From Yersinia rochesterensis (GTDB lineage: Bacteria > Pseudomonadota > Gammaproteobacteria > Enterobacterales > Enterobacteriaceae): DNA of 64,000 bases. Below are positions 7,730-17,673 of this stretch, piece by piece. Every line of letters begins with the position of its first letter. The first letter of the stretch is position 1. The DNA is taken from positions 248,001 through 312,000 of the forward strand of contig NZ_CP032482.1 of assembly GCF_003600645.1 (NCBI RefSeq), given 5' to 3'. The notes beneath the pieces are model-generated. The model saw nothing but the letters and a program-made list of their open reading frames with translations, searched no databases and was not told where the DNA came from. The position numbers and the translations under genes are program-made.

Positions 7730-10093
7730 ATGTCAAATGCTGCACGTAGCACTAATAAAAATAATGCCATGCCTATTGGTGGTGAAGATACATCTGTTGA
7801 ACGGCTTAGAGGGGATGATTCAATAGTTTCTGGTATTGATAATATGGAGTATCGCCATTATGGAGTAACTGATGGCCACGGTATTATTGACGATAATGGC
7901 GGTCATTATGGCCATATCCAATTCATTAATATACAAACTAAAAAACTAAGACTACAAAGGTCAGGGAATGATTTAATATTTTGGACCAGAGTGAATGGGA
8001 AAGAAAGTTCACGATATAACCTTGTGACAGTTAAGCATCATTTTAGTGATGTTGGTGAAAATAAAGTTGAGTACCTTCTTTTAGATAATAAAAAATATGT
8101 TATTGATGATCTGACCCGAAATTTAGTTGGCAGCCAATCCTCATCAGTTGATCTTTTGTCGTCAGCGATCCCGCTGCCTATGTCCAAAGCCAGTAACTTG
8201 GTTTTCTCTTTGTCGCTGGATGATGTGACAAACCCTATTACCCATCTTTATCACTCTGGGGAAACATCTGGCTATGGTTTATCTAAAGAACTGGATGTAT
8301 TAGGGCAACGCTATAACTTTAATATCCGAAAAGAGTCAGATATGACTTTTTGGACTGAAGACAATATGTGGTTATCGGCTGACGGCAAACAGGTATTTCA
8401 GCCGAGTAGCCCTATGGGGGATGGGGAGGGCACTGCGTATGAGGAGTTTGTCAGCAGCTTGGACATGAGCATCCCTGGGGCTGAGGAGGAAGGGCACCAT
8501 AGTTTGGAGTTAGAAGATTGTCCTTCTCAAGGGCAATCTTTTGAGCGCTGGACAGCAGCGAAAATGTTAGTCAAAAAGTACAACTTGGATATGGTTAAAA
8601 CTTTATCTGTCATTGACGGGGGGAATATGCTCACGGGCCGGCGGGCCAATGGTAAAATTTATGCATTGGTTGGCCGTGATGCGGTAATACAGACTACGCT
8701 AAGGCATAACTACCTTGATTCAGAGCGAGTGGCGGCCGAAGTTGAAGCAATGCAAAATAACGGTGAATTCACTTTAAGCCTGGCAAGTGAAGAATCGAGT
8801 ATCTTTCGGCGGGGATTCGACCCTCAAATTGATTTAATGTTACTGGAAGCTTCAGGATTATTACCAGAGCACCTTGATTATCCTTCCCGTTTATTATTAG
8901 CCAAGACTGTACGCGCTAAACTTGAATTAGCAAATATGCGAGATGCATTAACTGATATTCCAGATATTGGTAATGAGATGAATTTATCGATAGAACAGAT
9001 AGCTGCCGCAAATCATCGTCATCGTGTAGCATATAAAGGCGATAACATACCTGATAATTATGATGAGAAATTGTTGCGTATGTATAAAAGAGATTACTCT
9101 GAGCTGAGTGCGATGATGCAACGGTCACCACGATATAGTCATAAGTTAATCAAACAAAAATTACAACATTGGCAGCCGGATATCTCTGCTAAAAATCGCA
9201 TGATGATCATGCTTAAGAATGCAGGTTTTATTCGTTCATCCCTAAGCGATAAGCAAGTTGAACAGCAGGCTATTCGTTTTCTCGCAATGAATGAAATCTC
9301 TAAAGATATTATTGCTGATGAACTGGGTGTGGCTCGTGAAGATTTGGTTATAGTGAGTCAACAGGAGTTTCATATTGATATGTATATGCGTCCATTGTCT
9401 GATGGGCGTGTTATGGTTCATGATTATCAGGAGGCGAAAAATTTAGTACAAAAGGTGCTGGACGATCCAAATAGTAAATTGACTGAGCAAAATAAAATTG
9501 ATTTACAACAAACGATGCTTGAGTTGCAGCAGCTACACCAACAACGTCTTCCTATTAGCAATCTTATTGAGAAACAATTACGAGACTCTGGTCTACAACC
9601 TATAAAAACACCGGGTGTTTTCTCTGTGGGAGAAATACAGTTGGGGGCGGTTGATACGGAAGATCATTATATCTTAAAACGTCATGTGAATTATATGAAT
9701 GGTGTCATGGGGACCAGCCAAAAAGATAATTCGATGTTCTATATTACCAATGCGTCTAGCATCGAACCTCTCAACGACGCAATCTCTGATTGGTTTAAAA
9801 ATCACATGCCAGGGTTGCAGGTGGAATTTATTGGTAGGGCAAAAATGGGGGAGGGTAATGATTATTATGTTCCTGCTGACTTCAATTTTGCTGAAAGTTT
9901 ATTGGATCTTAGCGGAGGTTTTGATTGCATTACCCTCCATCACGGCACTGCAACGGAGTTATTAGCTGAAAATATGGCAAGTTTCGCTGGGCAAAATGAA
10001 ACAGTGGGTAGTGGATCCTCGCCGGATAGCGTGGCTGCTGCAATTTTTACCCGCCCATCATATATGGTAAATAATTATGAGCGGGCTGTTTAA
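7730..10093 (+). CDS. Unrecognised 787-residue protein with deiminase-like (pentein-fold) motifs
   Basis: I do not recognise this protein as a whole. Residues 1-230 are beta-rich and repeat a short unit (SGNDLIFWT at 78-86; ESDMTFWT at 202-209). Three later motifs match the order and form of guanidino-group-modifying enzymes (arginine, agmatine and peptidylarginine deiminases, DDAH): VIDGGNMLTGR (294-304) followed by YALVGRDA; EFHIDMYMRPL (546-556), giving the His-x-Asp pair H548/D550; and GGFDCITLHHG (729-739), giving candidate nucleophile C733. A helical stretch of about 180 residues separates the first two, and residues 575-615 are Q/L-rich and probably helical. There is no signal peptide or membrane segment. 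AGGA lies 7 bases before the ATG. It ends 4 bp before the convergent panM and sits where E. coli has livJ. AT-rich upstream DNA suggests acquisition. An effector or toxin role is possible; no secretion or immunity gene is adjacent. Confidence 0.6.
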   Translation: MSNAARSTNKNNAMPIGGEDTSVERLRGDDSIVSGIDNMEYRHYGVTDGHGIIDDNGGHYGHIQFINIQTKKLRLQRSGNDLIFWTRVNGKESSRYNLVTVKHHFSDVGENKVEYLLLDNKKYVIDDLTRNLVGSQSSSVDLLSSAIPLPMSKASNLVFSLSLDDVTNPITHLYHSGETSGYGLSKELDVLGQRYNFNIRKESDMTFWTEDNMWLSADGKQVFQPSSPMGDGEGTAYEEFVSSLDMSIPGAEEEGHHSLELEDCPSQGQSFERWTAAKMLVKKYNLDMVKTLSVIDGGNMLTGRRANGKIYALVGRDAVIQTTLRHNYLDSERVAAEVEAMQNNGEFTLSLASEESSIFRRGFDPQIDLMLLEASGLLPEHLDYPSRLLLAKTVRAKLELANMRDALTDIPDIGNEMNLSIEQIAAANHRHRVAYKGDNIPDNYDEKLLRMYKRDYSELSAMMQRSPRYSHKLIKQKLQHWQPDISAKNRMMIMLKNAGFIRSSLSDKQVEQQAIRFLAMNEISKDIIADELGVAREDLVIVSQQEFHIDMYMRPLSDGRVMVHDYQEAKNLVQKVLDDPNSKLTEQNKIDLQQTMLELQQLHQQRLPISNLIEKQLRDSGLQPIKTPGVFSVGEIQLGAVDTEDHYILKRHVNYMNGVMGTSQKDNSMFYITNASSIEPLNDAISDWFKNHMPGLQVEFIGRAKMGEGNDYYVPADFNFAESLLDLSGGFDCITLHHGTATELLAENMASFAGQNETVGSGSSPDSVAAAIFTRPSYMVNNYERAV

Positions 10094-10097
10094 TCCG

Positions 10098-10490
10098 CTA
10101 CCGCTGCCAGTTCTGCGTGCCACGGCTAAAACCGCAGGCATGCATAAAGCCATCCACAGCTTTACGGTTTGCGCATGCCACCTGATCGTCCTTCAATTGC
10201 CAGTGTTTCACTTCCGCTAGCTGACGCAATGTTTCTTCAATGAGATAAAGCCCCACGCCGCGCCGACGCGTCACTTCCCTGACACACAAATCCTCAAGCT
10301 CGGCCTGTTGGCCATCGACAATCACTTTCACTGCACCTAATAGACGCTCATTAAATCGCGCAGCGAAGAGCGGCTTGCCGTCATTAATCCATTGCAGCCA
10401 ATAGGTTTGTTGCTGCTCAGGCCAAATTTTAGCTAAATCGATAAGGTCCTGATGAGTAAGGTTTGTTAAACGTTCAATAGTCAGTTTCAT
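10098..10490 (-). CDS. panM: PanM (PanZ), aspartate decarboxylase maturation factor, GNAT fold
   Basis: A 130-residue GNAT-fold protein. In E. coli it binds the PanD proenzyme, promotes its self-cleavage and restrains it in a CoA-dependent way, so tuning beta-alanine and pantothenate supply. Visible features are the acetyl-CoA-binding turn RRRGVGLYLIEETLRQL (about residues 74-90) and the C-terminal GFMHACGFSRGTQNWQR. Length matches E. coli YhhK/PanM. It runs opposite to the liv genes, as in E. coli, but its convergent neighbour is the deiminase-like gene, with only 4 bp between the two stops and no room for a terminator. Confidence 0.9.
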   Translation of the reverse strand: MKLTIERLTNLTHQDLIDLAKIWPEQQQTYWLQWINDGKPLFAARFNERLLGAVKVIVDGQQAELEDLCVREVTRRRGVGLYLIEETLRQLAEVKHWQLKDDQVACANRKAVDGFMHACGFSRGTQNWQR

Positions 10491-10911
10491 CGTCGATAAA
10501 CCGCAGAAATGTAAGGGTTATAGGGCTATGGTTTATTGTACTAGATCATAGGTCAGAGAGTTGTGTAAGTTTTTCTGTACGTTCATGGGGGAAAATGTTT
10601 TTTCGCTACTGCATTTTCCGAGTTTTAACAGAGTAAATGATCACATAACCAGCACAACTCACTAGCATTTGTGCAAAACCCATTCAATTTAATCCTAATT
10701 TTATGCTGTTTACACCGCTTGTTTCTGCTTGTCTTAGTTGATTTGCAGCATAAAACTCCTGTTTAATGGCATGAAAAATAAAGTCTTATTAGAAAAAAGC
10801 ATCACTTTTGAGACTAAATCATTATTACTTATGAATAAAACGTTACGGCGCTATAAAACGTTAAGACCAACACAACAAGCACGTTCACAATGACAGATGG
10901 GGAATTCGCGG
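10491..10911. other. Divergent regulatory region between panM and livK
   Basis: About 420 bp without a convincing gene. It must hold the panM promoter (leftward) and the liv promoter (rightward). A weak candidate for the latter is TTGAGA followed after 16 bases by TATGAA, near 10808-10835. In E. coli liv genes are leucine-repressed through Lrp; I could not identify Lrp sites by eye. Confidence 0.35.
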
Positions 10912-12027
10912 ATGAAATTAACAAAAGGTAAAATGTTGCTGGCTGGGTGTATAGCAATGGCGATGAGCCATTCTGTGCTGGCGAAAGACATCAAAGTTGC
11001 CATTGTTGGCGCGATGTCCGGCCCAGTTGCCCAATACGGTGACATGGAATTTACCGGTGCACGTCAGGCGATTGCTGATATCAATGCCAAAGGCGGAATT
11101 AATGGCGATAAGCTGGTCGGTGTGGAATATGATGATGCTTGCGACCCGAAACAAGCCGTAGCTGTCGCCAACAAAGTGATTAACGATGGTATTCGTTACG
11201 TTATTGGCCACCTGTGCTCCTCTTCAACTCAGCCTGCTTCAGATATTTATGAAGATGAGGGCGTGATTATGATCACCCCTGCTGCAACCAATGCTGATCT
11301 GACTACCCGTGGTTACAAAATGATCATGCGGACCACCGGTCTGGATTCTGACCAAGGCCCAACAGCAGCTAAATATATCCTTGAAACCATCAAACCTAAA
11401 CGTATCGCTGTGGTACATGATAAGCAGCAATATGGCGAAGGTTTGGCGCGCTCCGTGCGTGAGAGCCTGAAAAAGCAAGGTACAGAACCTGTGCTGTTTG
11501 AGGGGGTGACCGCCGGTGATAAAGATTTCTCTACCTTGGTTGCTCGTTTGAAGAAAGAGAATGTTGATTTTGTTTATTTCGGCGGGTACTACCCAGAGAT
11601 GGGGCAAATCCTGCGTCAGGCTAAGCAAGCTGGCCTGACAGCACGCTTTATGGGCCCAGAGGGCGTGGGTAACTCCTCACTGTCTAACATCGCGGGTGAT
11701 GCTTCTGAAGGCATGCTGGTAACTTTACCAAAACGTTATGATCAGGTTCCTGTTAACCAACCTATTGTTGATGCGCTGAAAGCGAAGAAACTCGACCCAA
11801 CCGGCCCATTCGTTTGGACAACTTATGCTGCGCTGCAATCGCTGACTACCGCGATGGAGCGGAGTGGTAGCCAAGAACCTGCTGATTTGGTCAAAGATCT
11901 GAAAACTGGTAAGCCGGTGGAAACCGTGATGGGGCCGCTGAACTGGGATGATAAAGGCGATTTGAAAGGGTTTGAATTCGGTATTTTTGAATGGCATGCG
12001 GATGGTTCATCAACCGCAGTCAAATAA
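10912..12027 (+). CDS. livK: Branched-chain amino acid ABC transporter, periplasmic binding protein
   Basis: A 371-residue periplasmic protein that binds leucine, or leucine/isoleucine/valine, for the LivHMGF importer. A signal peptide ([18 protein letters not shown], ending SVLA) precedes the mature start [14 protein letters not shown]. The body closely follows E. coli LivK/LivJ, including [19 protein letters not shown] and [15 protein letters not shown] chose the ATG at 10912; an in-frame ATG at 10897 would add five residues before the signal peptide. E. coli has two such proteins. Only this one is present here, in the livK position, so its specificity may be the broader LivJ type. A terminator-like hairpin separates it from livH. 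Confidence 0.93.
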   Translation: MKLTKGKMLLAGCIAMAMSHSVLAKDIKVAIVGAMSGPVAQYGDMEFTGARQAIADINAKGGINGDKLVGVEYDDACDPKQAVAVANKVINDGIRYVIGHLCSSSTQPASDIYEDEGVIMITPAATNADLTTRGYKMIMRTTGLDSDQGPTAAKYILETIKPKRIAVVHDKQQYGEGLARSVRESLKKQGTEPVLFEGVTAGDKDFSTLVARLKKENVDFVYFGGYYPEMGQILRQAKQAGLTARFMGPEGVGNSSLSNIAGDASEGMLVTLPKRYDQVPVNQPIVDALKAKKLDPTGPFVWTTYAALQSLTTAMERSGSQEPADLVKDLKTGKPVETVMGPLNWDDKGDLKGFEFGIFEWHADGSSTAVK

Positions 12028-12094
12028 CAATAATATTAGAATCATCAAGTTTTAGGGTTGCTGTTGCAGCAATCCGGCCCCTTTTACCAACTGT

Positions 12095-12122
12095 ATCCCC
12101 CCAAGTTTCGGGGGGATTTTTC
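12095..12122 (+). terminator. Attenuating hairpin between livK and livH
   Basis: ATCCCCCC (12095-12102), a 7-base loop, GGGGGGAT (12110-12117) and a short T run. Placed 68 bp after livK and 70 bp before livH, it likely lets most transcripts stop after the abundant binding protein while a fraction reads into livHMGF. Confidence 0.8.
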
Positions 12123-12191
12123 CTCACTGCGCACAGTAGATTTGGTGCAGTTGGCTAGGGCAGCCAGGCAAGTGAATCAAAGGGTTAGAGT

Positions 12192-13118
12192 ATGTCAGAG
12201 CAGTTTCTTTATTTCCTGCAACAGATGTTCAACGGGGTTACGTTGGGCAGCACTTATGCGCTGATCGCCATTGGTTACACCATGGTGTATGGCATTATCG
12301 GCATGATCAACTTTGCCCACGGCGAAGTGTATATGATCAGCAGCTACGTCTCCTTTATCGTGATTGCCGCATTGATGATGGTGGGGATTGATGCCAGTTG
12401 GTTATTGATAGGCTCTGCTTTTCTCGTCTCAATTGTTATTGCTAGTGCTTATGGCTGGAGTATTGAACGGGTGGCGTATAAACCGGTTCGTAGCTCTAAG
12501 CGCTTGATCGCGTTGATCTCGGCGATCGGGATGTCTATCTTCCTGCAAAACTACGTCAGCCTAAATCAAGGCTCGCGGGATCTGGCTCTACCGAGTTTGG
12601 TTACTGGTCAGTGGACGTTGGCTGAAACTAATGGCTTTGCCGCAACCATCAGCACCATGCAGTTGACCATTTGGATAGTCACCTTCTTGGCCATGTTGGC
12701 GCTGACACTCTTTATCCGTTATTCCCGCATGGGGCGCGCATGCCGAGCCTGTGCTGAAGATTTAAAAATGGCCAGTTTGCTGGGCATTAATACTGACCGA
12801 GTTATCTCACTGACTTTTGTTATCGGGGCGCTGATGGCCGCCGTCGCCGGGGTCTTATTGGGGCAGTTTTATGGCGTCATTAACCCATACATCGGCTTTA
12901 TGGCTGGCATGAAAGCATTTACCGCCGCAGTGTTAGGTGGGATCGGCAGTATTCCGGGTGCGATGATCGGTGGTTTGATTCTGGGTGTGGCCGAAGCATT
13001 AACTTCTGCATATCTCAGCACAGAATATAAAGATGCAGTTTCATTTGCGTTGCTGATTGTTGTGTTATTAGTGATGCCTACCGGGATCTTAGGCCGTCCG
13101 GAGGTTGAAAAGGTATGA
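12192..13118 (+). CDS. livH: Branched-chain amino acid ABC transporter permease LivH
   Basis: A 308-residue inner-membrane permease with about eight hydrophobic segments; it forms the channel with LivM. The start [15 protein letters not shown] and the segment [22 protein letters not shown], with its cytoplasmic coupling loop, are nearly identical to E. coli LivH, as is the same 308-residue length. It follows the hairpin after livK and overlaps livM by 4 bp (ATGA). Confidence 0.96.
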   Translation: MSEQFLYFLQQMFNGVTLGSTYALIAIGYTMVYGIIGMINFAHGEVYMISSYVSFIVIAALMMVGIDASWLLIGSAFLVSIVIASAYGWSIERVAYKPVRSSKRLIALISAIGMSIFLQNYVSLNQGSRDLALPSLVTGQWTLAETNGFAATISTMQLTIWIVTFLAMLALTLFIRYSRMGRACRACAEDLKMASLLGINTDRVISLTFVIGALMAAVAGVLLGQFYGVINPYIGFMAGMKAFTAAVLGGIGSIPGAMIGGLILGVAEALTSAYLSTEYKDAVSFALLIVVLLVMPTGILGRPEVEKV

Positions 13119-14401
13119 AACAACTCAACTTCCTTAACGCCATTATTTCCAGTTTTGTTTTACTCGTCCTTGCCTCGTTTGTGATGGGATTGCAGCTGCA
13201 GTTAGACGGCACCAAGCTTATAGTGCAAGGGGCTTCAGAGGTGCGTTGGTTGTGGATTGGCGCAGCTTGCATCGTAGTATTTTTCTTCCAATTAGTGCGG
13301 CCGTTCATCCAGCAAGGGATTAAAAAGGTCTCTGGCCCAGCATGGGTATTACCCAGCTTTGATGGCACCACCCCGCGCCAGAAATTATTGGCGGCTGCGA
13401 TTATTATTGCTGCAATAGCCTGGCCATTTTTGGTCTCCCGAGGTTCGGTAGATATCGCCACCCTGACACTGATTTACGTCATGCTAGGGCTGGGATTGAA
13501 TGTTGTGGTCGGGCTATCAGGCTTGCTGGTACTGGGCTACGGTGGTTTTTATGCTATTGGCGCTTATACCTATGCTCTGCTGAATCACTATTACGGTTTG
13601 GGTTTCTGGGAGAGTTTACCCCTGGCGGGGATTGTCGCGGCTCTGTCCGGCTTCCTGCTCGGGTTCCCTGTTTTACGCCTACGTGGGGATTATTTGGCGA
13701 TTGTGACACTGGGCTTCGGTGAAATTGTGCGTATTTTGCTGCTCAATAATACTGAAATTACCGGTGGGCCGAATGGGATTAGCCAAATTCCTAAACCGAC
13801 ACTGTTTGGTTTGGAATTCAGTCGCACCGCGAAAGACGGCGGCTGGGATACTTTCCATAATTTCTTTGGCCTGACGTACGACCCAAGTGACCGCATTATT
13901 TTCCTGTATCTGGTGGCGCTGCTGCTGGTAATCCTGACTCTATTTGTGATTAACCGGTTGCTCCGCATGCCGCTGGGCCGGGCTTGGGAAGCATTGCGTG
14001 AAGACGAAATTGCTTGCCGCTCATTGGGCCTGAGCCCAACTAAAATCAAGCTGACCGCGTTTACCATCAGTGCTGCTTTTGCCGGTTTTGCGGGCACGCT
14101 GTTTGCTGCTCGACAAGGGTTTGTTAGCCCTGAGTCTTTCACTTTTGTAGAATCGGCTTTTGTACTGGCAATCGTGGTATTAGGCGGGATGGGGTCACAG
14201 TTCGCTGTTATTCTGGCGGCCGTATTACTAGTGGTTTCGCGTGAATTAATGCGAGATCTCAATGCGTACAGTATGTTGCTGTTGGGTGCATTGATGGTGT
14301 TGATGATGATCTGGCGTCCGCAGGGCCTATTACCGATGAAACGGCCACAGTTGAAACTGAAAGTCGCCGATATCAAAGCTAAACAGGGGGAACAAGCATG
14401 A
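13115..14401 (+). CDS. livM: Branched-chain amino acid ABC transporter permease LivM
   Basis: A 428-residue permease. It has an N-terminal extension with two or three membrane segments (residues 1-125) typical of enterobacterial LivM, then the core transport domain with [20 protein letters not shown] and the coupling loop [18 protein letters not shown]. It overlaps livH and livG by 4 bp each, so the three are translationally coupled. Confidence 0.96.
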   Translation: MKQLNFLNAIISSFVLLVLASFVMGLQLQLDGTKLIVQGASEVRWLWIGAACIVVFFFQLVRPFIQQGIKKVSGPAWVLPSFDGTTPRQKLLAAAIIIAAIAWPFLVSRGSVDIATLTLIYVMLGLGLNVVVGLSGLLVLGYGGFYAIGAYTYALLNHYYGLGFWESLPLAGIVAALSGFLLGFPVLRLRGDYLAIVTLGFGEIVRILLLNNTEITGGPNGISQIPKPTLFGLEFSRTAKDGGWDTFHNFFGLTYDPSDRIIFLYLVALLLVILTLFVINRLLRMPLGRAWEALREDEIACRSLGLSPTKIKLTAFTISAAFAGFAGTLFAARQGFVSPESFTFVESAFVLAIVVLGGMGSQFAVILAAVLLVVSRELMRDLNAYSMLLLGALMVLMMIWRPQGLLPMKRPQLKLKVADIKAKQGEQA

Positions 14402-15165
14402 ATACGCAACCTTTGTTAGCGGTTGAAGGGCTATCGATGCGTTTTGGCGGGTTATTGGCGGTAAATAATGTTGGCCTGAATCTCAATCATGGTGAGATTG
14501 TCTCACTGATTGGTCCGAATGGTGCCGGTAAAACCACTATCTTTAACTGCCTGACCGGCTTTTATCGCCCGACAGGTGGCACCATTAAATTGCGTGATCG
14601 CCATATTGAAGGGCTACCAGGGCAGGTCATTGCTCGGATGGGGGTGATTCGCACTTTCCAACACGTGCGTTTGTTCCGTGAAATGACGGTGGTTGAGAAC
14701 TTGCTGGTGGCACAGCATCAGCATCTTAAAAGCGGTGTATTTGCTGGCCTACTGAAAACGCCGGGTTTTCGGCGGGCAGAGGCCGATGCATTGGAACGTG
14801 CCGCAACTTGGTTAGAGCGGGTCGGATTATTGGAACTGGCTAACCGCCAGGCAGGAAATCTGGCTTATGGTCAGCAACGGCGTTTAGAAATTGCCCGCTG
14901 TATGGTGACCCGCCCTGAGCTATTAATGCTAGATGAACCGGCAGCTGGCCTGAACCCGAAAGAAACTGATGAACTGAATCAATTGATTATGGAACTGCGC
15001 GACCAACAGCAAGTTTCTGTATTGCTGATTGAGCATGATATGAAACTGGTGATGGGGATTTCTGATCGTATTTATGTAGTGAATCAGGGAACCCCGTTGG
15101 CTCAGGGCTTACCAGCAGAAATCCGTAATAATCCAGATGTGATCCGGGCCTATTTGGGCGAATAA
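14398..15165 (+). CDS. livG: Branched-chain amino acid ABC transporter ATPase LivG
   Basis: A 255-residue ABC ATPase powering the Liv importer with LivF. Motifs: Walker [10 protein letters not shown] (about residues 38-46), Q-loop RTFQHVRLF, signature [13 protein letters not shown] (the divergent LAYGQ form normal for LivG), Walker [13 protein letters not shown], and the switch histidine in IEHDMKLV. It starts inside the livM stop (ATGA overlap), as in E. coli. Confidence 0.96.
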   Translation: MNTQPLLAVEGLSMRFGGLLAVNNVGLNLNHGEIVSLIGPNGAGKTTIFNCLTGFYRPTGGTIKLRDRHIEGLPGQVIARMGVIRTFQHVRLFREMTVVENLLVAQHQHLKSGVFAGLLKTPGFRRAEADALERAATWLERVGLLELANRQAGNLAYGQQRRLEIARCMVTRPELLMLDEPAAGLNPKETDELNQLIMELRDQQQVSVLLIEHDMKLVMGISDRIYVVNQGTPLAQGLPAEIRNNPDVIRAYLGE

Positions 15166-15225
15166 CTTATTTTTAAGTAAAAGTATTTTTAGATAAATAA
15201 GAAACGGGCGAGGCATAAACATAAC

Positions 15226-15927
15226 ATGTTGTCATTTAATAAAGTTTCCGCCCATTACGGCAAAATTCAGGCATTGCATCAGGTTAGTCTGCACATCCAG
15301 CAAGGTGAAATTGTTACATTGATTGGCGCCAATGGTGCGGGTAAAACCACTCTGTTGGGCACATTGTGCGGTGAACCGCGAGCTACCGAGGGCCGCATTG
15401 TTTTCGGCGAGCAGGATATTACGGACTGGCAAACCGCGCGTATTATGCGTGAGGCGATTGCCATTGTGCCGGAGGGGCGACGGGTATTTTCCCGTATGAC
15501 AGTTGAAGAGAACCTTGCAATGGGCGGGTTCTTTGCTGATCGTCAGCAATATCAGCAACGTATTGAGCGGGTTTACGACTTATTTCCGCGGCTGTTTGAA
15601 CGCCGTATTCAGCGTTCTGGCACCATGTCTGGTGGCGAACAACAAATGTTGGCGATTGGACGCGCGTTGATGAGCCAGCCTAAATTGTTATTGTTGGATG
15701 AGCCGTCTTTGGGGTTGGCACCGATTATCATTTTACAAATATTCGATACTATTCAACAGCTACGGGAAGAGGGAATGACAATCTTCTTGGTTGAACAGAA
15801 TGCTAATCAGGCGCTGAAATTGGCTGACCGAGGCTATGTGCTAGAGAATGGGCGTATCGTTCTGGAAGATACCGGTGCTGCCTTGTTGGCGAATGAAGCC
15901 GTGCGCTCTGCTTATTTAGGCGGCTAA
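15226..15927 (+). CDS. livF: Branched-chain amino acid ABC transporter ATPase LivF
   Basis: A 233-residue ABC ATPase, partner of LivG. Motifs: Walker [10 protein letters not shown], the LivF-type [17 protein letters not shown] segment, signature [13 protein letters not shown], Walker [14 protein letters not shown] and VEQNANQAL in place of the switch histidine region. It lies 60 bp after livG and ends the operon just before a hairpin shared with the opposing fimbrial operon. Confidence 0.96.
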   Translation: MLSFNKVSAHYGKIQALHQVSLHIQQGEIVTLIGANGAGKTTLLGTLCGEPRATEGRIVFGEQDITDWQTARIMREAIAIVPEGRRVFSRMTVEENLAMGGFFADRQQYQQRIERVYDLFPRLFERRIQRSGTMSGGEQQMLAIGRALMSQPKLLLLDEPSLGLAPIIILQIFDTIQQLREEGMTIFLVEQNANQALKLADRGYVLENGRIVLEDTGAALLANEAVRSAYLGG

Positions 15928-15958
15928 GTACTTTTTCTTCACATTGCCTGCATCTTAA

Positions 15959-15985
15959 ATAAGGCCCAGATCCGGGCCTTATTAC
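15959..15985. terminator. Hairpin between convergent livF and fimbrial operon
   Basis: ATAAGGCCC (15959-15967) pairs with GGGCCTTAT (15974-15982) over a 6-base loop. The T run is poor on the plus strand (ATTACTTATC) and somewhat better on the minus strand (TTATTTAAG), so it may serve both transcripts. Confidence 0.6.
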
Positions 15986-15999
15986 TTATCTAATAAATT

Positions 16000-17100
16000 T
16001 TATGCTAAAGGAATAATAGTAAAATTAAGTGTATCGCTATAACTACCTTTATCGGTGGTATCAGTAGGGTAAAGTCGTATTTTTGGTGACCAACACATTT
16101 GTTCCTCCCCCGCGTGATTATCATCTTTCAACTGTATGAATTTTTTATTGAGTGGTAATGAAAAGTCTGTTTTGGCATCTTCGTCACTTTTAAGTGCTAC
16201 ATTATAGTTGATAATGTTATTCCCTTTACTTTCTTTTAATTGAAAATATCGGTTGTTTGGTGCTAACCCATTTATATTACTGGCACTTATCATATAACGG
16301 GTGTTTTGTATTCCTATAGCCCGATAGCTGATACAAAAACGATTGCTGGCTGGATGTATCAGTGGGGCATGTAAACCACTGCCACCGGCAGTTTTATCGA
16401 GTAGATTATCTAAATCGATACTTTTTAATCGCCATGTTGCGGTAGCTAAACGAAATTTAGGATCAACTTTTAGAGTCGATGGTGCCATATTCGCTTGAGG
16501 GTCAAAAGATTCGCATTGGTTTCCTGACGGGCTAAAAGAAACTCCTCTGGATGAAAGTAAAGGATGTTTTTGGTCATTGGAAACAAGCACACCACCAACA
16601 GTTGCCCCTATCCTGATATTTTTCAGGGCATTTGCATTAACCGTAAATGATACATGGTAGTGAGTAACGTTAAAGGCACTTGAATTATTTTTAAACTTAA
16701 TTACTTTAATATTATTGCTCGACCGATCATGGTAAATACCATTAAGAGAAATATCATGTAGGTCTTGTAGCTTAATATTTAAATTTGGTGAGCCATCAGC
16801 ATTATAAAAATAGAGTGAAAGTAGGGCTTTACGTGAATGTAATGATGTATTTTTCAAGTTAGCATCAGAAATATTGATTAGCTCCTTCCACTTTATACGA
16901 TGCCCACCCGCATTCAGACCAAACAAGCCATCAATCAGACGTGCTTGAAAAGAAACTTTCACACTGCCATCATCTAATAGTTTTGCTGAGCAGTTAGAGT
17001 AGTATTGTGTATAGTCATAAAAATAAGGATTAGCCATCGCGACGGGGTGTAATATTAACAATAATAGTCCCATCAATAGTTTTCTGCTTGTAGTATTCAT
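16000..17100 (-). CDS. CS1-type fimbrial tip adhesin (CooD/CfaE-like)
   Basis: A 366-residue secreted protein. A signal peptide (NTTSRKLLMGLLLLILHPVA, ending MA) is followed by a mature start NPYFYDYTQYYSNCSAKLL. Length, distal position in an alternate chaperone-usher operon, and a two-domain layout (adhesin about 25-215, pilin-like 215-366 with few cysteines) match CooD/CfaE tip subunits, which initiate assembly and bind host receptors. The frame is open from 17124, but the ATG at 17100 follows GGAGAG at 7 bases and starts the signal peptide, so I prefer it. The receptor cannot be predicted. The match is by architecture, since this family diverges strongly. Confidence 0.7.
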   Translation of the reverse strand: MNTTSRKLLMGLLLLILHPVAMANPYFYDYTQYYSNCSAKLLDDGSVKVSFQARLIDGLFGLNAGGHRIKWKELINISDANLKNTSLHSRKALLSLYFYNADGSPNLNIKLQDLHDISLNGIYHDRSSNNIKVIKFKNNSSAFNVTHYHVSFTVNANALKNIRIGATVGGVLVSNDQKHPLLSSRGVSFSPSGNQCESFDPQANMAPSTLKVDPKFRLATATWRLKSIDLDNLLDKTAGGSGLHAPLIHPASNRFCISYRAIGIQNTRYMISASNINGLAPNNRYFQLKESKGNNIINYNVALKSDEDAKTDFSLPLNKKFIQLKDDNHAGEEQMCWSPKIRLYPTDTTDKGSYSDTLNFTIIPLA

Positions 17101-17133
17101 TTCGTGTCTCTCCATGACAGTCAACGATGAGTA

Positions 17134-17658
17134 TTAGCTGTTCGTTTCAAATATTAATGTCAGCTGCCCGTAATATTTCCCTGCAGTATCTGGTTCGTTG
17201 GGAGCCAATGCCGAAATTTGCAATATATAGTCAGTGCCAACCGAATGAGTTGTTCCCTTATCTATGATGAATACTTCGGGAATAGCTGATAGTGGCTGTA
17301 AAGTTGCGTGGTCACGCCCCCAGCGTATTTCTGCCGGAGAGAATGCCACTTCCTGCGCACCAGAATTATTCGCCTGACGTACCAGTATCAATGGGTTTTT
17401 AACTGAAACTCGGAACCCCTCTTGCCGCCGTAGCTTTACTGTTACAGGAACTTCAGATTGATAAATCTTATGATTTTCCAGGCTAGGATTAAGTTTAATA
17501 TTGTCATACCAACCGCCCTGTGGTTTTTCTACTTCGATTCTGGGCTGTGCGGTAATGTCTAATTTGACGTTAATATCCCCTAGAGGTATTGGAATACCTT
17601 CTGAAGCTGCTTGCCAGGGCAGCAATAGTAATATGGCTGCTATCTTTATCATGTTCAT
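17134..17658 (-). CDS. Second CS1-type fimbrial subunit (minor pilin candidate)
   Basis: A 174-residue exported protein with a signal peptide (MNMIKIAAILLLLPWQAASE). The mature part has the CS1/CFA-I pilin pattern: VKLDITAQPRIEV early, VKNPLILV in the middle, and a closing strand YYGQLTLIFETNS comparable to YTGTLQLTIEDDI of the major subunit. It lacks cysteines in the mature part, as is usual for this class. It lies between a chaperone gene and the tip gene, 33 bp from the latter. A linker between shaft and tip, or a minor shaft component, is likely; this is inference. Confidence 0.65.
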   Translation of the reverse strand: MNMIKIAAILLLLPWQAASEGIPIPLGDINVKLDITAQPRIEVEKPQGGWYDNIKLNPSLENHKIYQSEVPVTVKLRRQEGFRVSVKNPLILVRQANNSGAQEVAFSPAEIRWGRDHATLQPLSAIPEVFIIDKGTTHSVGTDYILQISALAPNEPDTAGKYYGQLTLIFETNS

Positions 17659-17673
17659 AATGCTCCTTAATCT

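Noticed and set aside
13690..14409. 239-codon minus-strand frame opposite livM
   Set aside because: Antisense to a well conserved permease; its serine/asparagine/threonine-rich product is typical of shadow frames.
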